Shown: positions 1 through 13,559, counted from the stretch's first letter. The stretch is 64,000 bases of DNA from Thunnus maccoyii (GCF_910596095.1 NC_056551.1:1922001-1986000); one strand, 5' to 3'. Numbers and translations: made by a program. Notes: a model not told the origin generated them from the letters alone.

Positions 1-999
1 TGTACTTAAATACAGAGCAAGGGCTATTCCATTAAATTGGAATAGCACCCATTTTGCATATCAAAGTGTGTGTCCAGGTGTTGGTGCTATAGTCCTATGT
101 GTAAAAAGTAGTAAATAAAAAAAGAAAAGCTTTTTGTGTCTCCAGAGGGAGCTGTGTGAAATCTGATAAATCACCCCAAGTGTTATCACATGAGTCAGTG
201 TGGATTGGGGCTGAAGACTGTTTGAAGACTAAGTTTGAAAATGAAAAAAAAAAAAAAATCTGGGGGTTTGGAGCTAGAAAGACGTGAGATTAGCAGACCT
301 CTGTAGCCCACTTCACATCTCTGCTGGAGGCTAAAAGCTCCAGGCTACTAGCATAACACACCCCAATCTGGTTGTATGGATGTAGGTTCAAAGTGCTACA
401 CATAGGTTTTTAGATTTGGTGCTCTTAAAGAGTAACTTAACAACAGCTGAAAATCGTGTTTTTGCTGATCTCTAGTGGTTTAATTTGCTGCAGGGTGAGT
501 CAGTACACTGTGACATCACTTTTGCACACTTCAGACTATGTACATCCAACCACACTATCAACAGGGCAACTTTCAAACAGAGAGGGCAGTGTTTCAGCTT
601 GGTGTTGTGCTACCCTGTAAATATGACAATTTTATGCCAAGAAAAACGAAGAAAAAATACAGAAATTAATGATGCAAATGTTTTACTGATTTACTTTTAG
701 GGGAAAAAAAGCTTTTAGACCATCAGTAAAGAAACGATGAGATGAAAAAGTACAGTAAATGAATGACACATCTTACAAAAAAGAGTAAATAATTAAATGA
801 GTCAAACATTGAATAAATATCCACTATAATAGAATTTTTTGCTCTTCTGTACCTATGCTTTTCTTATACTTTCTGTCACGTGTGTAAACTCTCATATCAT
901 ATATCATCAAGCACTGGCTCCATCCCAAACAACAGGGCGGAGTGAAGCTAGAGGGAGCCTTGACGTTTGACCTACTTTTCAACAAACACTTGTCACAAG

Positions 1000-1270
1000 C
1001 TCACCATCGCTTCCCTGCGCAGAGGTTGGACACTTTAAAGTTTCCCTCCTCTCATTCAGTAAGTTGTCAGTAAACTCCGTGGACCAGCCTGCGTGGCAGC
1101 AGCGGCACAAACCGCAGAGACGCAGAGAGGAGGACTCGGGGAACGGAGGAGGGGTCCGTCTGTCTGTCTGTCTGTCGATGCGAGGAGTTGCACAATAACA
1201 CGGACCCATGTAACTTGGAGAAACTGTTCAGAGCTTTCGAGTAAGCGGGACGTTATTGACTCCTCTTCAG
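1000..1270 (+). other. nek6: Probable nek6 non-coding exon 1 and CpG-rich promoter region
   Basis: This GC-rich, CpG-containing stretch stands out from its AT-rich surroundings and ends in a strong splice donor, CAG|GTAAGA, after base 1270. The next plausible exon on this strand is the nek6 start-codon exon at 14900, so this is most likely the 5' untranslated first exon and core promoter. A GGGCGG Sp1-type box lies just upstream near 935. The exon holds two short upstream ORFs: ATG at 1178 with a stop six codons later, and a minimal ATG-TAA at 1208-1213. The transcription start is not visible, so the left edge is a guess. Assignment to nek6 rests on position and donor only. Confidence 0.5.
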
Positions 1271-2590
1271 GTAAGACATGAAGCGCTCATAATAAACAAC
1301 TGTCTCTAAGCTATTGGTGACGCGTTTAAAAAACAGTAAGCATGGAGAGTTTATACAGTTAATTGTTTGTATCGCACAAAACGCCTCACCGACCAGGCTA
1401 CAGTCTGTTTACTCATTTTGGAAAGCTACAAAACTTTCTTTAGTTAGCACATACCTTGCTAGCAACCACGTTAACGTTAGCCGTCTACTCTGAGCGACCA
1501 TATGGAAATGATATTTACCCGCTGCCTCGGACGGAAACGAGGCTACATTGATTCTTGCTATCTGGTTTTAATGTGTTTTTCGCAATGTTTAACAAAGAGC
1601 TTTACGGTATGTAGCCTGAGCTATGTTATGCCAACACAGAAAACTACAATAATAACTCTACACAAACAAAATATTAAGCTAACATTAAGGCAGAATTCCA
1701 GTTCCAGTCACATTGTGCATTTACATGTGGCCAACGCTCGGTTGCTGTCAGTCTAACTCCATAAATGCTGATGTTTATTTCAACATATTCCAACCATTGA
1801 GATATTAATTTCCTCTACGTAGTCTATTATTTCATAATAGGAAACTTCTGCAACATTATGCTTCTGCAGGTTCTGAGATATTCAGATTTAGAATATTACT
1901 AACACGTAATTACAACGCAGTGCCACTTGCTCACTTATTTCTTTCCCTGGTTAGTTTATCAGGTATTGGATGTGGTCTCTGGTGTAGAATGTGATAATAT
2001 ACCATGTAAAACAACATGTAGAGACCAGGGTGATTTTGCACCAGTGTACACAGACACACCTTTTAGCAAGGAAACCCGCATGTTGACATGGTACATTTTT
2101 ACATGCCGCATGGAAGCAGAGCGCTGTGTTTGTGTTTGTGGGTATAAATGAACATTACATGCATTACATGAACAAGTCCACAATCAGCAGGGTGGGGGCT
2201 GGGTGTGGAGTGGGTGGTGTTGAAGGGGTGGTTGCTGGTGGTTATGAGGATGCCTGGGCATCCAAGGTCAAATAAGTGGCTAAAATTAGTCACGTGCCAG
2301 CTGTGACAGGGAGCCAGTGTCCTGTGTGTGACTGGGAGGGCTGGTTAGTATCCACCCAGCAGGAAGCCATGTCTTCACACATCCTCGCTGAATATCTGCC
2401 AATGCTTCGCCATTATATTCTCTGCCATTTTGACCTTTTGAGATTCGGAAGAAGTTGGAAAAATCCAACTTGAGTTGTTTTTGGCAGGACGATTATAAAC
2501 CGTAGATTTTGGTGCCTACTTTCTGTCAGACTGCCACAGGAGGTGAACGTGAGGAGGTTTAATGCCTCCACTCTCCAGAACAATTGCAAC

Positions 2591-2690
2591 CAGGGGTGTG
2601 AATCTTTGGGATTCTCACGGTTTGATTCGATTTAGATTTCGATTCTTGGCTGTCCGATTTGATTTGGAATCAATTCTCGATTGAATGAAT
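2591..2690 (+). repeat. hAT-like MITE terminal fragment
   Basis: It begins CAGGGGTGTGAATC, a hAT-style terminus, followed by degenerate GATTCGATT/AATCGA-type repeats that are common in fish non-autonomous elements. The other end was not found. Confidence 0.4.
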
Positions 2691-2850
2691 AGAAAAAGGG
2701 GCAATATTTAATAGCTCTTTTAATAGCCAGTATGAACAGGAGGAATGATTACAGCAAGGAAAACCTCTTTCACTGTTCATATTGGCATCTGACTGTTTTA
2801 AGAGACGCTTGGAAAAATTGTGAGCCTGTCCTTTAAGTTATAGTTTTTAG
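2690..2850 (+). repeat. Foldback family A, half copy
   Basis: It shares AGTATGAACAGGAGGA, TACAGCAAG and the GAGCCTGTCCTTTAA end with copies at 22885-23105, 26510-26955, 48183-49265 and 55615-55985. Confidence 0.6.
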
Positions 2851-3764
2851 CACATAGCCAGGAGAAGTGAGCTTAGTGTATCAGTGGTAGCTATCAATGT
2901 TTGTAATATAACAAAATAACAATGCTGACTTGTGGGGAATTAATTTGCTCAAACTTAAAGCCAAATCAAGACAACAGTTTGATTCACAGATGAATCAGTC
3001 AGATGAATGATGAGTCAGCATTTTGTGTTTCCAAATAACAACTTAAGAAAACATCATGTTAATAGAGTTGCTGTGTAGTGTCAGTACCTGTATTAAAAGA
3101 TCTGGATGTCCTTAAGTTTACATTTGGATTTTTTAAAAATATTTATTTTTAAAACTATTGATCAGAACAGTAGTTCATGTAGATACAGGTTACCAGTTTG
3201 TTCTGCCTCCTTCATGATGCCTGGGCTACTTCTCTGTGTTTCTCTTTCCTCCTTCATCACTTCTTTACTTTCTCCTTGTTTTACATCCTTCTTCCTCACT
3301 TCTGTCTCCTCTCTCCTACTTCATTCACTCGCTCTGAAATGTAAAAAGCTTCCTTTTAAAGATCTGACAGAGAGTGAATCAGAATTTGAACTTGTATAGT
3401 GTTAATGACAGTGGGAATGTATCAGCAGTAAAGCTATCTAAACTATCAGCTACATTAACATTACTGTAATGTAAAGCAGCAGATAAACTGGATGATTAAA
3501 ACAACTTAAAAAGCTTTTCTAGCTACTCACTTTGTGGTCTTTTGTCTGACATTATTTGATGCTGCACATGTCAGTTAATGTCATGTATGATCCTCTGAAC
3601 TCTGATTTATTCGTCTGTCTCATGAAAACAGCTCCAGTCTGCCTGCTGGCTTCAGCATGGAGGGTTGCTTTGTTTTAAACAGTCATTTAGCAGGAGCTGG
3701 TGCTGGTTTGTTGGTCCATGTTAACAGTAACAGCTGTCTCTGTGTCTCATACAAGGTTACAGTG

Positions 3765-4055
3765 TTCAAATGGTGAACAAAACGAGCGCTCCTAGAAGCT
3801 GCGACAAACTGCAGTAGGTGGCTAAACGGCATTTACGTGTGTGTAGCACTCCTGCTATCCTGCTAGTATAACTTACATTTGTTTTTATTTGTTTCTTTTG
3901 GGAGGGGTGAGGGTCAGGCAGTGGTAGGGGAAACACTGCACATAACATGAAGACAAGTTGTTGTTTTTTTTTATGACTTTTACCTTGTCCGGTGGAGCAA
4001 GTAAATTTCTCCTTTACTTGCCCTTTTAAAAAATCCACTTGTCCTATGGAGCCCT
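3765..4055. repeat. Dispersed fish-type repeat
   Basis: The segment GGGAAACACTGCACA through CTTGTCC...TTGCCCTTTT resembles a repeat I recognise from other fish sequences. There is no second copy in the window, so support is from memory only. Confidence 0.3.
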
Positions 4056-6208
4056 GGTGAACCTATCCTTTAATATATCAATTAATGATATACTTACTAA
4101 TTTGTTTACTAACTATTTGTTTATAGATTCATTAATTAATTTGTAAAACCTTTTATTAATTCCTGTTTTTATTATCCAACTAAACAATAGATAATGAAAT
4201 GCTTTATGACTATTTACTTGACTCTTCTGGTCCTCCACAGCTGTGATGTTAAAAGATAAAACTGATCTGAAAGGAAGTTGAAAGACTAAGAGATGACTAA
4301 CAAAAGAGATATTTTGGTGCAAAGAACAAGGAACTTAGTTGTGAATGTGGTCTGTTTGAAGGAGGTTCTAAAATCTAAAAAGACTGGGTGGCTTTGTGAA
4401 GCAAAAGGCTGCTTGCATACATGGTATGTATGCATGAGAAAATCAGTTCATCAAATAATTGTTTTAGTCGTTTTTAAGCAAAAATGCCAAACCTTTGCTG
4501 CTAGCTCTAACATGTGACGATGTAATGCTTTTCTTTGTGATACATGATAGTAAACTGATTATCTTTGGGTTTTGGACTGTTGGACAGAACAAGACATTTG
4601 ACACTATCTTCTGTAATGTTGTAGACAAATCAATTAATGGAAAGAAAAATCCACATATAAATCGATAATCAAAATCATTGTTAGATGTATAAATAGTTGT
4701 TTAATGCAATTTCATGTGATGATCCTCAATTTATTGTTTATTGAATGTTTGCCATTATGTTACTGTAGATCGGGGTGCAAATTGTCAAATTTGCCGTTTT
4801 GAATCCTAAATAGGTCACTTGTGTGAGTGGTGTTGATCCAATGAGTTTTTGAAATTGGGAGGTTGTTGAGAGAGAGAGACACACACACAGAACTTCCCTT
4901 TCATTACCCATCTTATTTGTGGAGTTTGATGGTGTAAAAATAACTGTGAGAGCTGCATCAACCAGATGTTGTTCTACGCAAATTGTAACACCCACAAGCC
5001 AATGTGATTGTTTACCATGTGCACGGATATCTAAACACACAGCATCGCTCAACTTTAGCTCATAGTTCCAAGTGACAGATCAAATATCGGAATTTCACAC
5101 GATGGAATAACAATGGAGACTAGTGTTTTTGTTGTTGAATGTTCAAACAGTGAACAGGAGTTAACATAAATGATGGACGGATAGATGACGGTTTGCTACA
5201 GGTGGTAGCTGGCCGGCTAACGTTTAGCCAGCATTAACTGAGCAGCTGCTTCTGTTAAAGATGTTCATTTAGTGTTAGAGCCTCTGATACCTAAACTGCA
5301 CAGGCGCCAGACAATAACAACAACAGTTTTCACAATTTTATGCGTTCATCAACATGACTGCCTCAGTGAACAGATCAAGGTATGCTGTGACTGGTGCGTT
5401 TGTTTTACAGTTTGTGCAGTCCCTACAGGCGGTCAAACACAACTGCATACTGCTGCTAATCTACACAACATTTTCTGACAGTTAGAACACACGTTCCTCT
5501 TCTTCTGCATTATCGGTTAATATATTTTTAATCATTTAAATTATTAACAGCAATTAACTGATAATCGATTAATCATCGGCATCCCTACATTATATGCTCT
5601 CTGTGTGGATGTAACTGGAGCACCGACCCCTGGCTTGTTATTCTGGTTAAAGTGGGAAGCAGCAGCGGGTCTGTCAGGCAGCTGAGTGAAGTGGAGCCTG
5701 CGGAGGAAGTACCAGGACCAGACAGTGGAAGACAAGGCAACAAATCGCTCATATCGGCAGAAACGTTCATTTCAGGCTGATTCCGATATTTCGATTTAAA
5801 GCCTTTATCAGTCGATACTGGTGACATGCCGATATTATCATGCATCCTTAATTTGTAAGCTCACTTAACTTTTCTTGTCTAACAAACTGCGTTAAAGTTA
5901 AAAATGAAATACATGATGATTTCAGATTTATTGATGACATTCGCTCAACACAGGCAATCTCTAAAACAGGATGCATGATAAGGCTTTTATACAGACATCC
6001 TGCAGCTGTAAAGAAGATCCATCATTAAGTCACCTTTGCTTCTTTACACTGAACCATAGAAAGCCAGCATAATGCCAACCCTGTGTTTGCTTTTACATAG
6101 CATGCCGGCATTCAGGATTCAGAGGCGTGATGTGTAACACAACAGCTTCAGCTCCTTGTCCTGCCGAGCCGGCTGTCCCTTTTACACAGATGATGCAGCT
6201 CAGTGACA

Positions 6209-6225
6209 CCCCCCCCCCCCCCCCC
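6209..6225 (+). repeat. Poly-C tract (17 bases)
   Basis: A run of 17 uninterrupted C bases within nek6 intron 1. Confidence 0.95.
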
Positions 6226-7339
6226 ATGTCCATACCTTTTATACAGAACAGAGTGACAGTGTAAAAGGGGCTAAAGTTATAGTGCAAAATAAGCCAAACA
6301 TTTAACTTCATTCACTCTTGATGCCATTTTTGTGGCCATTTTTCTTTCTGGAAAGATGGCAGAAGACTAACTTTGCATGTTTAAATTGGTTCAGATGATC
6401 TTTCTGACTTTCTGTTATACCAGCAGAGGCAGGAGAGGATGAAGTTTAATACTCAGGGTAGTTAAAATCTCGCAATCGACTGGTTGGCAGCCATGGTATA
6501 ATGAGTGTATAGTATGACTATGACGTTTAATGTCCTTTTACAGTTCTATTTTTTTTTATCACTTTGTGAATACCGTTAAAACCGTGAGCTACATTCTGAC
6601 CTAAAAACAGCTAACTTTACATGCAACAACCATCAGTCATAAAATGGATGAATTTAATATCAGCTTTGATTTTCATGGAGGTCTGACTATGGAGCAGTGG
6701 ATATAGCAGTGCTTGTCTCTGGGGAAAAAATCCACCTCCAGGGCCCAAAAGACAGCATGCAGACCTTTTTATAAGAGGAGAAAGATGACCTGGAAAAAAA
6801 CATAACAAAATTGATATAGTTAAACAGACTAAATGGGCTGTGAAATGCTTTGAGAACTGATATCAATAGAAAAGTGTCATTTTGTATTTCAAGACGTCAT
6901 CAAAGCGCCATGTTAATGATATTTTGCAAGATGTGAGAAACAGTGAAGGCGAAATGTATGCTCCAAGCAGCTTCATTGGTCTCTGAGCTGGCCCAAGCCG
7001 TTACCCCAACGACCCACCACTCAGTGCCTTAAAAGATAACAAAACAATGTATTCACTGGGGTTGTGAAGAATGGACTTGACAAAATGGTACACCATGCCT
7101 CTATTACTGAGAACGACTTCAACACTGGTTGAAGTCCAGCCCTGGATCCCAACATCCCGGACAGACTGGTAAAGGAAGTGTGGTGTGATGTCCAGTTGGG
7201 GAATCAAGGAGAATCAGCAGCTGAAACCCAGCTCATTCGTCAGCAAAATGGATGAAAACGGCTTTAAGTATGCAACTTTATTGTTTCACAAGCACACAAA
7301 AAAATCACTGTAACATACAGGAAAGGAAAAAAGAAAGCT

Positions 7340-7959
7340 GAAGAGGGTTCATGTATGGAAAGACTGGTGATGTGCTCTGCCCCGTTGCTTCATTGGAGAA
7401 GTACCTGTCCTGCCTGCCCTCTGATGCACCAGTGATGCAGACGATGTTTGATAAGTAGCATTAGTCTTGTTGTAGTGTATCTTTAGGTTAGTCAATGTTA
7501 ATGTCGGCTAACGTTACAGCTCACAAAGCTAGCTAGCTAGCTCACAAATCATGATTTGTGTATTGCAGATACACTGGAGAATCAATGGCCATGAACCACC
7601 TTGCAAAAATGTTGCCCACAATCTGCAAGCAAGCAGAGACGACGCAGAGCTGCACAAACCACTGTCTCTGCAGCACCATAGTGCAAAAGCTTACGGGTGC
7701 AGGCACAAATGAAGCAAGAGAGACAATGTCCATAAGCGGGCACAAATGTGAGAGCTCTCTCCAGAACTATTGGTGACCGAAGCTCGGGGACCGGAGAAGG
7801 TGGAGCAGCATCCTCACTGCACCAAGCAATGCATCTCCTAACACAAGTAGCAGGCCTAATGTTATTGCAAACACTTTGCAACATGACTCCAGTGATGTTG
7901 GACAATTCTTCCACGAGTGTACAACTAATGTGAACATTCAAATTAATGTGAATAAATAA
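7340..7959 (+). pseudogene. Crypton-like tyrosine recombinase C-terminal domain, degraded
   Basis: Two coding pieces resemble the catalytic region of Crypton-type (KIAA1958-like) tyrosine recombinases. The first, about 7353-7460, reads GDVLCPVASLEKYLSCLP and ends at a stop. The second starts near 7569 after an AG and carries TNHCLCST, then MSISGHKCESSLQNYW, matching the HxxR, GH and tyrosine region of the family. The expected arginine of HxxR is Cys here, consistent with CGC to TGC decay. A TGA at 7774-7776 follows the YW, yet the frame stays open and family-like (RRRWSSIL) to a TAA at 7957-7959. No full-length element or intact N-terminus is present. It lies in nek6 intron 1 and is surely non-functional. 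Confidence 0.6.
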
Positions 7960-8162
7960 ACTGGTTAGATTGCTGACTAGCTTGAACGTTAGCTTAAAAG
8001 TTTGCTAACATTGCATACCAACCACAGGCAGCCAGGAGCTACTTTCTTGTAAATGATTCTTGTAATGTAATTGTTATTTAATAAAACTGTTTTTATTGGA
8101 TTGTGTCTGTAATTTCTGTATTGTGATATTTGGTAACCGTTTTATAAAAGCAATATCTGGTA

Positions 8163-8232
8163 TATTGTGATTATATCACAGCGAAGGTGGCTGTCAGTGC
8201 CAGCGCCCCTTCGCTGTGATATAGTCACAATA
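8163..8232. repeat. Small foldback, 25-bp arms with one mismatch
   Basis: The arm at 8163-8187 (TATTGTGATTATATCACAGC...) is the reverse complement of 8208-8232 apart from one base, with a 20-base spacer. It could be a miniature foldback transposon. Confidence 0.7.
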
Positions 8233-9429
8233 GACCCCAGCCAGTCATGAGATAGTGCTTAATTATAATGGTCAAAGCTTCTGTGTCCTTTCTTTAAATT
8301 GTGGTTCAAATGATCAACCAAGTTATTTCTAACTTGCCTTTCTGTTATGTCAGCAGAAGCAGGAGAGGATGAAATTAAGCACTGAACAGCTGCATGTCTT
8401 TTGAAATGAAACAGACGACTGAGATATAATCTTCACTAGAATACAGTTAGATGGAAGTGTTGTTAAGTGCTACAATGTGTGTTTAGTGCTGACGTCCAGT
8501 GCTCCACTCTGCTAATGTTGTGTATGTGTTATGTACTCTGTCCAGGTACTGCACAGTACACAAACTGATTTGAATCTGTGAATAGATTCACAATCAAGAA
8601 GAGGAAAAGAGTAATACATTCTCATGTGAACTGAAGTGTTTGTAAACTAGCTAGAGGGAGGTTATTGCTCTGGTTTGTGGGTTTGAATGAACACTGACAG
8701 ATGAAGAGTCCTGACAAAGCAGAGCAGAGATCACTGATTATATTTTGGAGTCAGACAGAATTGAGAAGGCAGGAAATTGAAGTAAAACACTCACTCTGTT
8801 TTGTCTGGTGGGTGTATGGGTATAGACAAAGTGTGTGTAATAAGAGGTTACCTGAGTGATATAACCTCTAACATATGCATATTTGCTTTTTATTTCTATA
8901 TACATCTATTTTTTTAGTCCAGTTGGTTTGATTCACTGCAGAAGTGAATGTCTGTTTTGCTGGTTGACATCCTCTCTTTGATTCATGTGTTTCACCTGGG
9001 AACTCTGCAGTAAAATGTCTACTTAAATGTCTTACTTTGACTTAATGGAATGCTGTCTGACCCTTTGTAATGTTAAGAATCTCCCTCATTCTGATTGGTT
9101 GGGAATGTTTCTAGCATTCTTAAGATGTTCAGGGCTGTTTTTCATAATGACAGAGGAAGAGGAAACAGCTGTGTTGGTTCAAATTGACATTATGTCTCAA
9201 ATTAGGATCAATAGCACAAGGTCAGAAGAAATTAAAAGAGGCAAGCAGCATGTCTGGAAAGCACCTCTCAGGTTCTGTCTTTAGTCACTATATTTTTCTG
9301 CTATTTCCTGTAAGAAACAAGGAAAAACGCCTCGGCTCTCCAACTCCTTGATGCCAAGATAGGCATCAAGGATTTGAAGATGGGAGATTTTTTACAATAT
9401 AAAATAATATCTCAAAAATCACATACAGA

Positions 9430-9850
9430 ATCATTAATCAAAACTATAATAAGAAACATCTAATAAGTTAAAAGCTATCAAATAATAAAGGTATTCTGTG
9501 GAGTTTTTGACCACAGCATGGAGCAGTGTTTTCATGAGTGCATCCCTGTTTTGTTTGTATCGTACACATGCATGAGCGCCAGCAGGCGGGTGATTCGATA
9601 CACTGTCCTGCCAATGGTTTCCACTCATCTACTGTTGGCAGTAATGCACCAAGAATGTGCAACAACAAAAAAGACAGGGAAGAAGAGGTAAACATGGATG
9701 TAAACAATGCATGTTTCAAAATTCAAAAGAAAAATAAGAATTTGGCTTTTCAGTTGTTTTTTGAGGAAGGAAATACACGTAGCATGTGATTAGACCTCAA
9801 AGATACACACACTGTGTTTTGGTGAGAAACACTGAATGTATGTGAATATT
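9430..9850. repeat. Dispersed repeat (second copy at 54190-54340)
   Basis: The right part, with GTAAACAATGCATGTTTCAAAAT and GGTGAGAAACACTGAATGTA, matches 54190-54340. The left edge near TGGAGTTTTTGACCAC resembles the inverse of the right end (CACCAAAACACAGTG-like). The edges are approximate. Confidence 0.4.
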
Positions 9851-10583
9851 ATGTTTACAAGATGAGTCCACAGCACACCTTAAAGAAGGCCTTCATCATT
9901 GCAGACTCTATTATACGTCACAATATCAGAGGCAGATGAAACCCCCAGATTCCGAAAGCAGTGACATAAATTTTCTTGAAGATACCACTGTTTTCCATTT
10001 GACTGTACACATGAAAAGTGACAGATGTACTGTGGGTGCATTAAAGATGAAAACAAGAGATTGAGAGGGAAGTTCAAACCCTGCCTACTTTCACATTTGC
10101 ACAAGTTAGAAAATCCCCTCTCTGCCAACAGAAAGAGGGTTTCAGATGCTGTTCAGACGATACTTTTTTGAATAATACTGAGGCCTTAATTGCAACTTTA
10201 GCTTGTTTCCAAAGCAGGAACTTTTCTAGGGGCACTGGAACCATTTCAGGAACTTAGGAACCTTGTCTGCATTTGGACCAGTTGAGATGCTTCATTCATT
10301 CAGGAAGGGAAGCACTGGCTGCCAGTAGTATCTACATTCAGGTTGGGGACATGAATTTTGCAGTAATAAATAACTATCAAACACTCAGCATATTGTATTA
10401 TTTTGGAGATGGGTATTCTCAAGTTTTCAGTCTCTCGCAACCTCTGCAGGTCTCTTTCGCTTCCATTCATTATGTCCATCCAAACATTACAGTCAAGCCA
10501 AAGTCATTTTTTAACCTTTTAATTTGTCTAATCCTCATGGTTGTTCAGATGCAGTGGTAATACAAACAGGAATGTGTAGAAGG

Positions 10584-11212
10584 TAGAGTTAGGTACCAAA
10601 CTCTGTACTTTTAAGGGTACCAACCAAATTACATCGGTACTACAGAGTAGCGATTCACATTAGATCAATCGGTGATTTCGGTAGTTAGTGCGACCCTGAG
10701 TGCAGCTCATTCCGCGGGACTGAGAGTGAGCACAGCCTCAAAAGAAGTTTTAAGAACACACATTTACTGACCGAAGCTTCTCACACAAAAGCTACAACAC
10801 TGACAGGAGCACAAACCGGCAGAAACAAAGAGATGCGATGGATCCTTTTTGCTAGTCTGCATGGCAGCTAGCAGCTAGTTAGCATGGGTAGCATCGTTAG
10901 CATAGCCGTGCCATGCTGTGTGTAGCCTATAGACTATAAAAATAAAGTGTAGCTGCAGTGCTCCTGGTTTAACAGCACCGTGCTGGGCAGGTGACAGGTG
11001 TGTTTACAGTGTATGTATGCTCTGAAAGATGTCATGGCGCGGATATAAAATCACAGCTGATGGACTGTTAGCTTAGCACACTAATCTTATATAAACATGT
11101 TCATTCATATGTTTACATATGGTCTCTCTGTATTACTTTGTTATTACAGAGAGAGTAAAGCACTGAAAAAAGGTAGGCCTATCGGTTCAAATGTGAACGG
11201 TACCCAACCCTA
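10584..11212. mobile_element. hAT-type MITE with 8-bp target duplication
   Basis: The left end, TAGAGTTAGGTACC, is an imperfect inverted copy of the right end, GGTACCCAACCCTA. Flanks GTAGAAGG (10576-10583) and GTAGGAGG (11213-11220) form an 8-bp target duplication with one mismatch, which is the hAT hallmark. The 629-bp element carries no transposase. Confidence 0.7.
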
Positions 11213-12767
11213 GTAGGAGGGACTTTTAGTTCCTCTGGTTCAATAGTTCCTTGAACTGTTTGGTCAGAAATGGCGACTAAAATATGTCAGTGCTTCAACA
11301 GGATGGAGGTTAAGGAACTATTTCTGTTAATGCAGCACCACACACTGAAGAAACACACTCAATCTTCTCACTAAGCCATTCTTATCCTTTAAACATTGTT
11401 TAAAAGCCAGGCATGGTATAAGAACAGGGAGGCTCGCAGACCACAGAGTCACTGGATTAGAAAAAAAAATCATAAAACTGAGATATTTGTTTACAGCAGA
11501 GTTGCTTCTTTTTAGGGTGTGAGTTATTTTTATACAGGCCTCCACTCTAGACCTGCTGTAAAGTCAGGCAGGTCCATCACCTAAGTCATGGCATGAGGCC
11601 CAGTTGGCATTTCTAACATTTTAATGGTTAGTGGAGCTAAGGTGAGCGCAAGTTAGCACATGTATTCTCGGCTAAATACTTAAAGCTGACTCATCAGAGA
11701 TGGGGGGTTGAAGAATAAATCTTGTAATGTTTTAAGTCAGAGAGCGAGTTTCAACATGACCCAGCTTAGACACTTTAGCAGCCATTTGTGGTCAGAACAA
11801 GTAATTAATAGTTCAGTACTTGGCAATGGTGACTGCAGGGAATCAAATGAGGTTGTGTCTTCAGTAAAGGCCTTTACTTTGTCTTTAGTTGAATACAGTT
11901 GGAGAGAGGAGGCACAAGATCATGCTCAGATGACTCAGCTAGTCACAAGAAAAGCTAAGAGGACACATTGATGTAGCAACTCACCAGCTCATTCCCCCAG
12001 CAAGCTTAAACTCCACCGTCAGAGAAGAGCGTTCAGAACTGATTTGTGTGTGTGTGTGTGTGTGTGTTTTGTGATCAGCAATTTATTATGTAGTTGAGCA
12101 TTTACAATGATGCATTTATTAATTTTGTATTTTATATACTCTGTGTAAACATACACAGAAAGTGCTCAAACAATAGTGATGGCACACCAGTCAATAGAAT
12201 GCAGTTAATGACAGGCTTAAGTAACCCACCAAAAAGGGAAAACAACATTAAGTTTGCTTGAGTATGGTTACTGTGTTGCTATAATCCTGTGGACAGAATC
12301 ATGAATTGTTATCCAGACCTCCTGAATGACTGAACACTTAAGTGTCCTCCTCCTGGCACCATTCATCATCTGTAAATGTAACATTCAAGTATTTTCCCAT
12401 ACTAACTATAAAGTGGTGCATTTTATAGATTTTATTATCAAGTGAAGATATCTTCATGACCAAGTCTGAAAATAGACTTGAAATAGAACTTTAATCTTAG
12501 GAGGGGCAACATTCACTCCAAATGTACTGTATGTAATAAGACTTTGTATGAATGGAGAATTACCAATACTGATGTGTGTATGTAGTATTTGGTTTCTGTT
12601 TATTATATGTATTTTGTATTGTGCTATCACAAGGGTATGGAAGTACCTAACAGGCAAGGAGCCACAGCACATGAATAGCTGTTGCTTAGTAGAACCCAAC
12701 CAATACATCAGCAAGGCTGATATCATTGGCCAGTTTTAGCAGTAGTTGACATATGTATTTTTGTTTC

Positions 12768-12852
12768 TTTTAGAGACAGTGTCTCCATTACCTAGTTTTT
12801 TTCCACCAGAGAGCTCTGACAAGTTTATTCTTAATCTATAAAATGTCTCACT
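12768..12852 (+). repeat. Single arm of the MITE family seen at 16905-17362
   Basis: It shares the order CATTACCTAGTTT, AGAGAGCTCTGACAAGTT and ATGTCTCACTCA with the left arm of the element at 16905. Confidence 0.6.
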
Positions 12853-12859
12853 CATAGCC

Positions 12860-13500
12860 TGTATATAAAGATGGGTGAAGCAAGGTGTGACATCACCCAT
12901 TGGTTTGCATGGGAGTCAGTTTGAAGCTCAGAGTTGCAGCTTATGGTTGGCGCCATCTTTTCCGTTTGGAGTCAGGACCTTCCAAATAAGTAGTGTGGGA
13001 TGTTGCCTTTCACACTCTGGAAACAAGCCCCACTACCTTGGACCTAAGCTAACACTAGCTTACTGGGAACACCAAGCGGTGCACACTTGGGCTAACATTA
13101 GCTACTTTAACTAAATTATACTAACACGGCAGGTATAGTTATCAAGTAACATTAAACTTAAATACGAAATATCGTGACAATAGTCCAACTTAGTGCGAGC
13201 CCTGGAGCTGGGGAGAGCATCAGGTGAGCCAGCTGTCAATCAATGCCCACACAGCAGACATCAAAGCTATTATAAATCTTAAAATCTTATTAATGGAGCA
13301 ATAATTTTCAAAATGACCACCAGCACACTTATTGCAGGACCAAAATTTAGCAAGTGAGACCATAATGACAGATTTAAAAAAATGATTGAATCCGTTGGAG
13401 CCAGCATCTAGTGGCCGTTGGTGGTATTACACTTTAAATGACCTCTGCATTGGCTTCAGCCTCAAGTCGTGGTAGTTGCAGGGTTTCCACCAGTGTATTG
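12860..13500 (+). repeat. Dispersed fish-type repeat
   Basis: It contains elements I know from a common fish repeat: AAAGATGG, GCGCCATCTTTTCCG, GTCAATCAATG and TTCAAAATGACCACCAGCA in that order. The classification is unknown. Confidence 0.4.
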
Positions 13501-13559
13501 CAAGCCTGGCGGCCCGCCGGGACTGAGTTGACCCACTGCCAGTCCTAAGCAACGGGGGC

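Noticed and set aside
979-1209. 76-aa minus-strand ORF in the CpG-rich region
   Set aside because: GC-rich sequence has few stops by chance, and the plus-strand splice donor at 1270 better explains this region.
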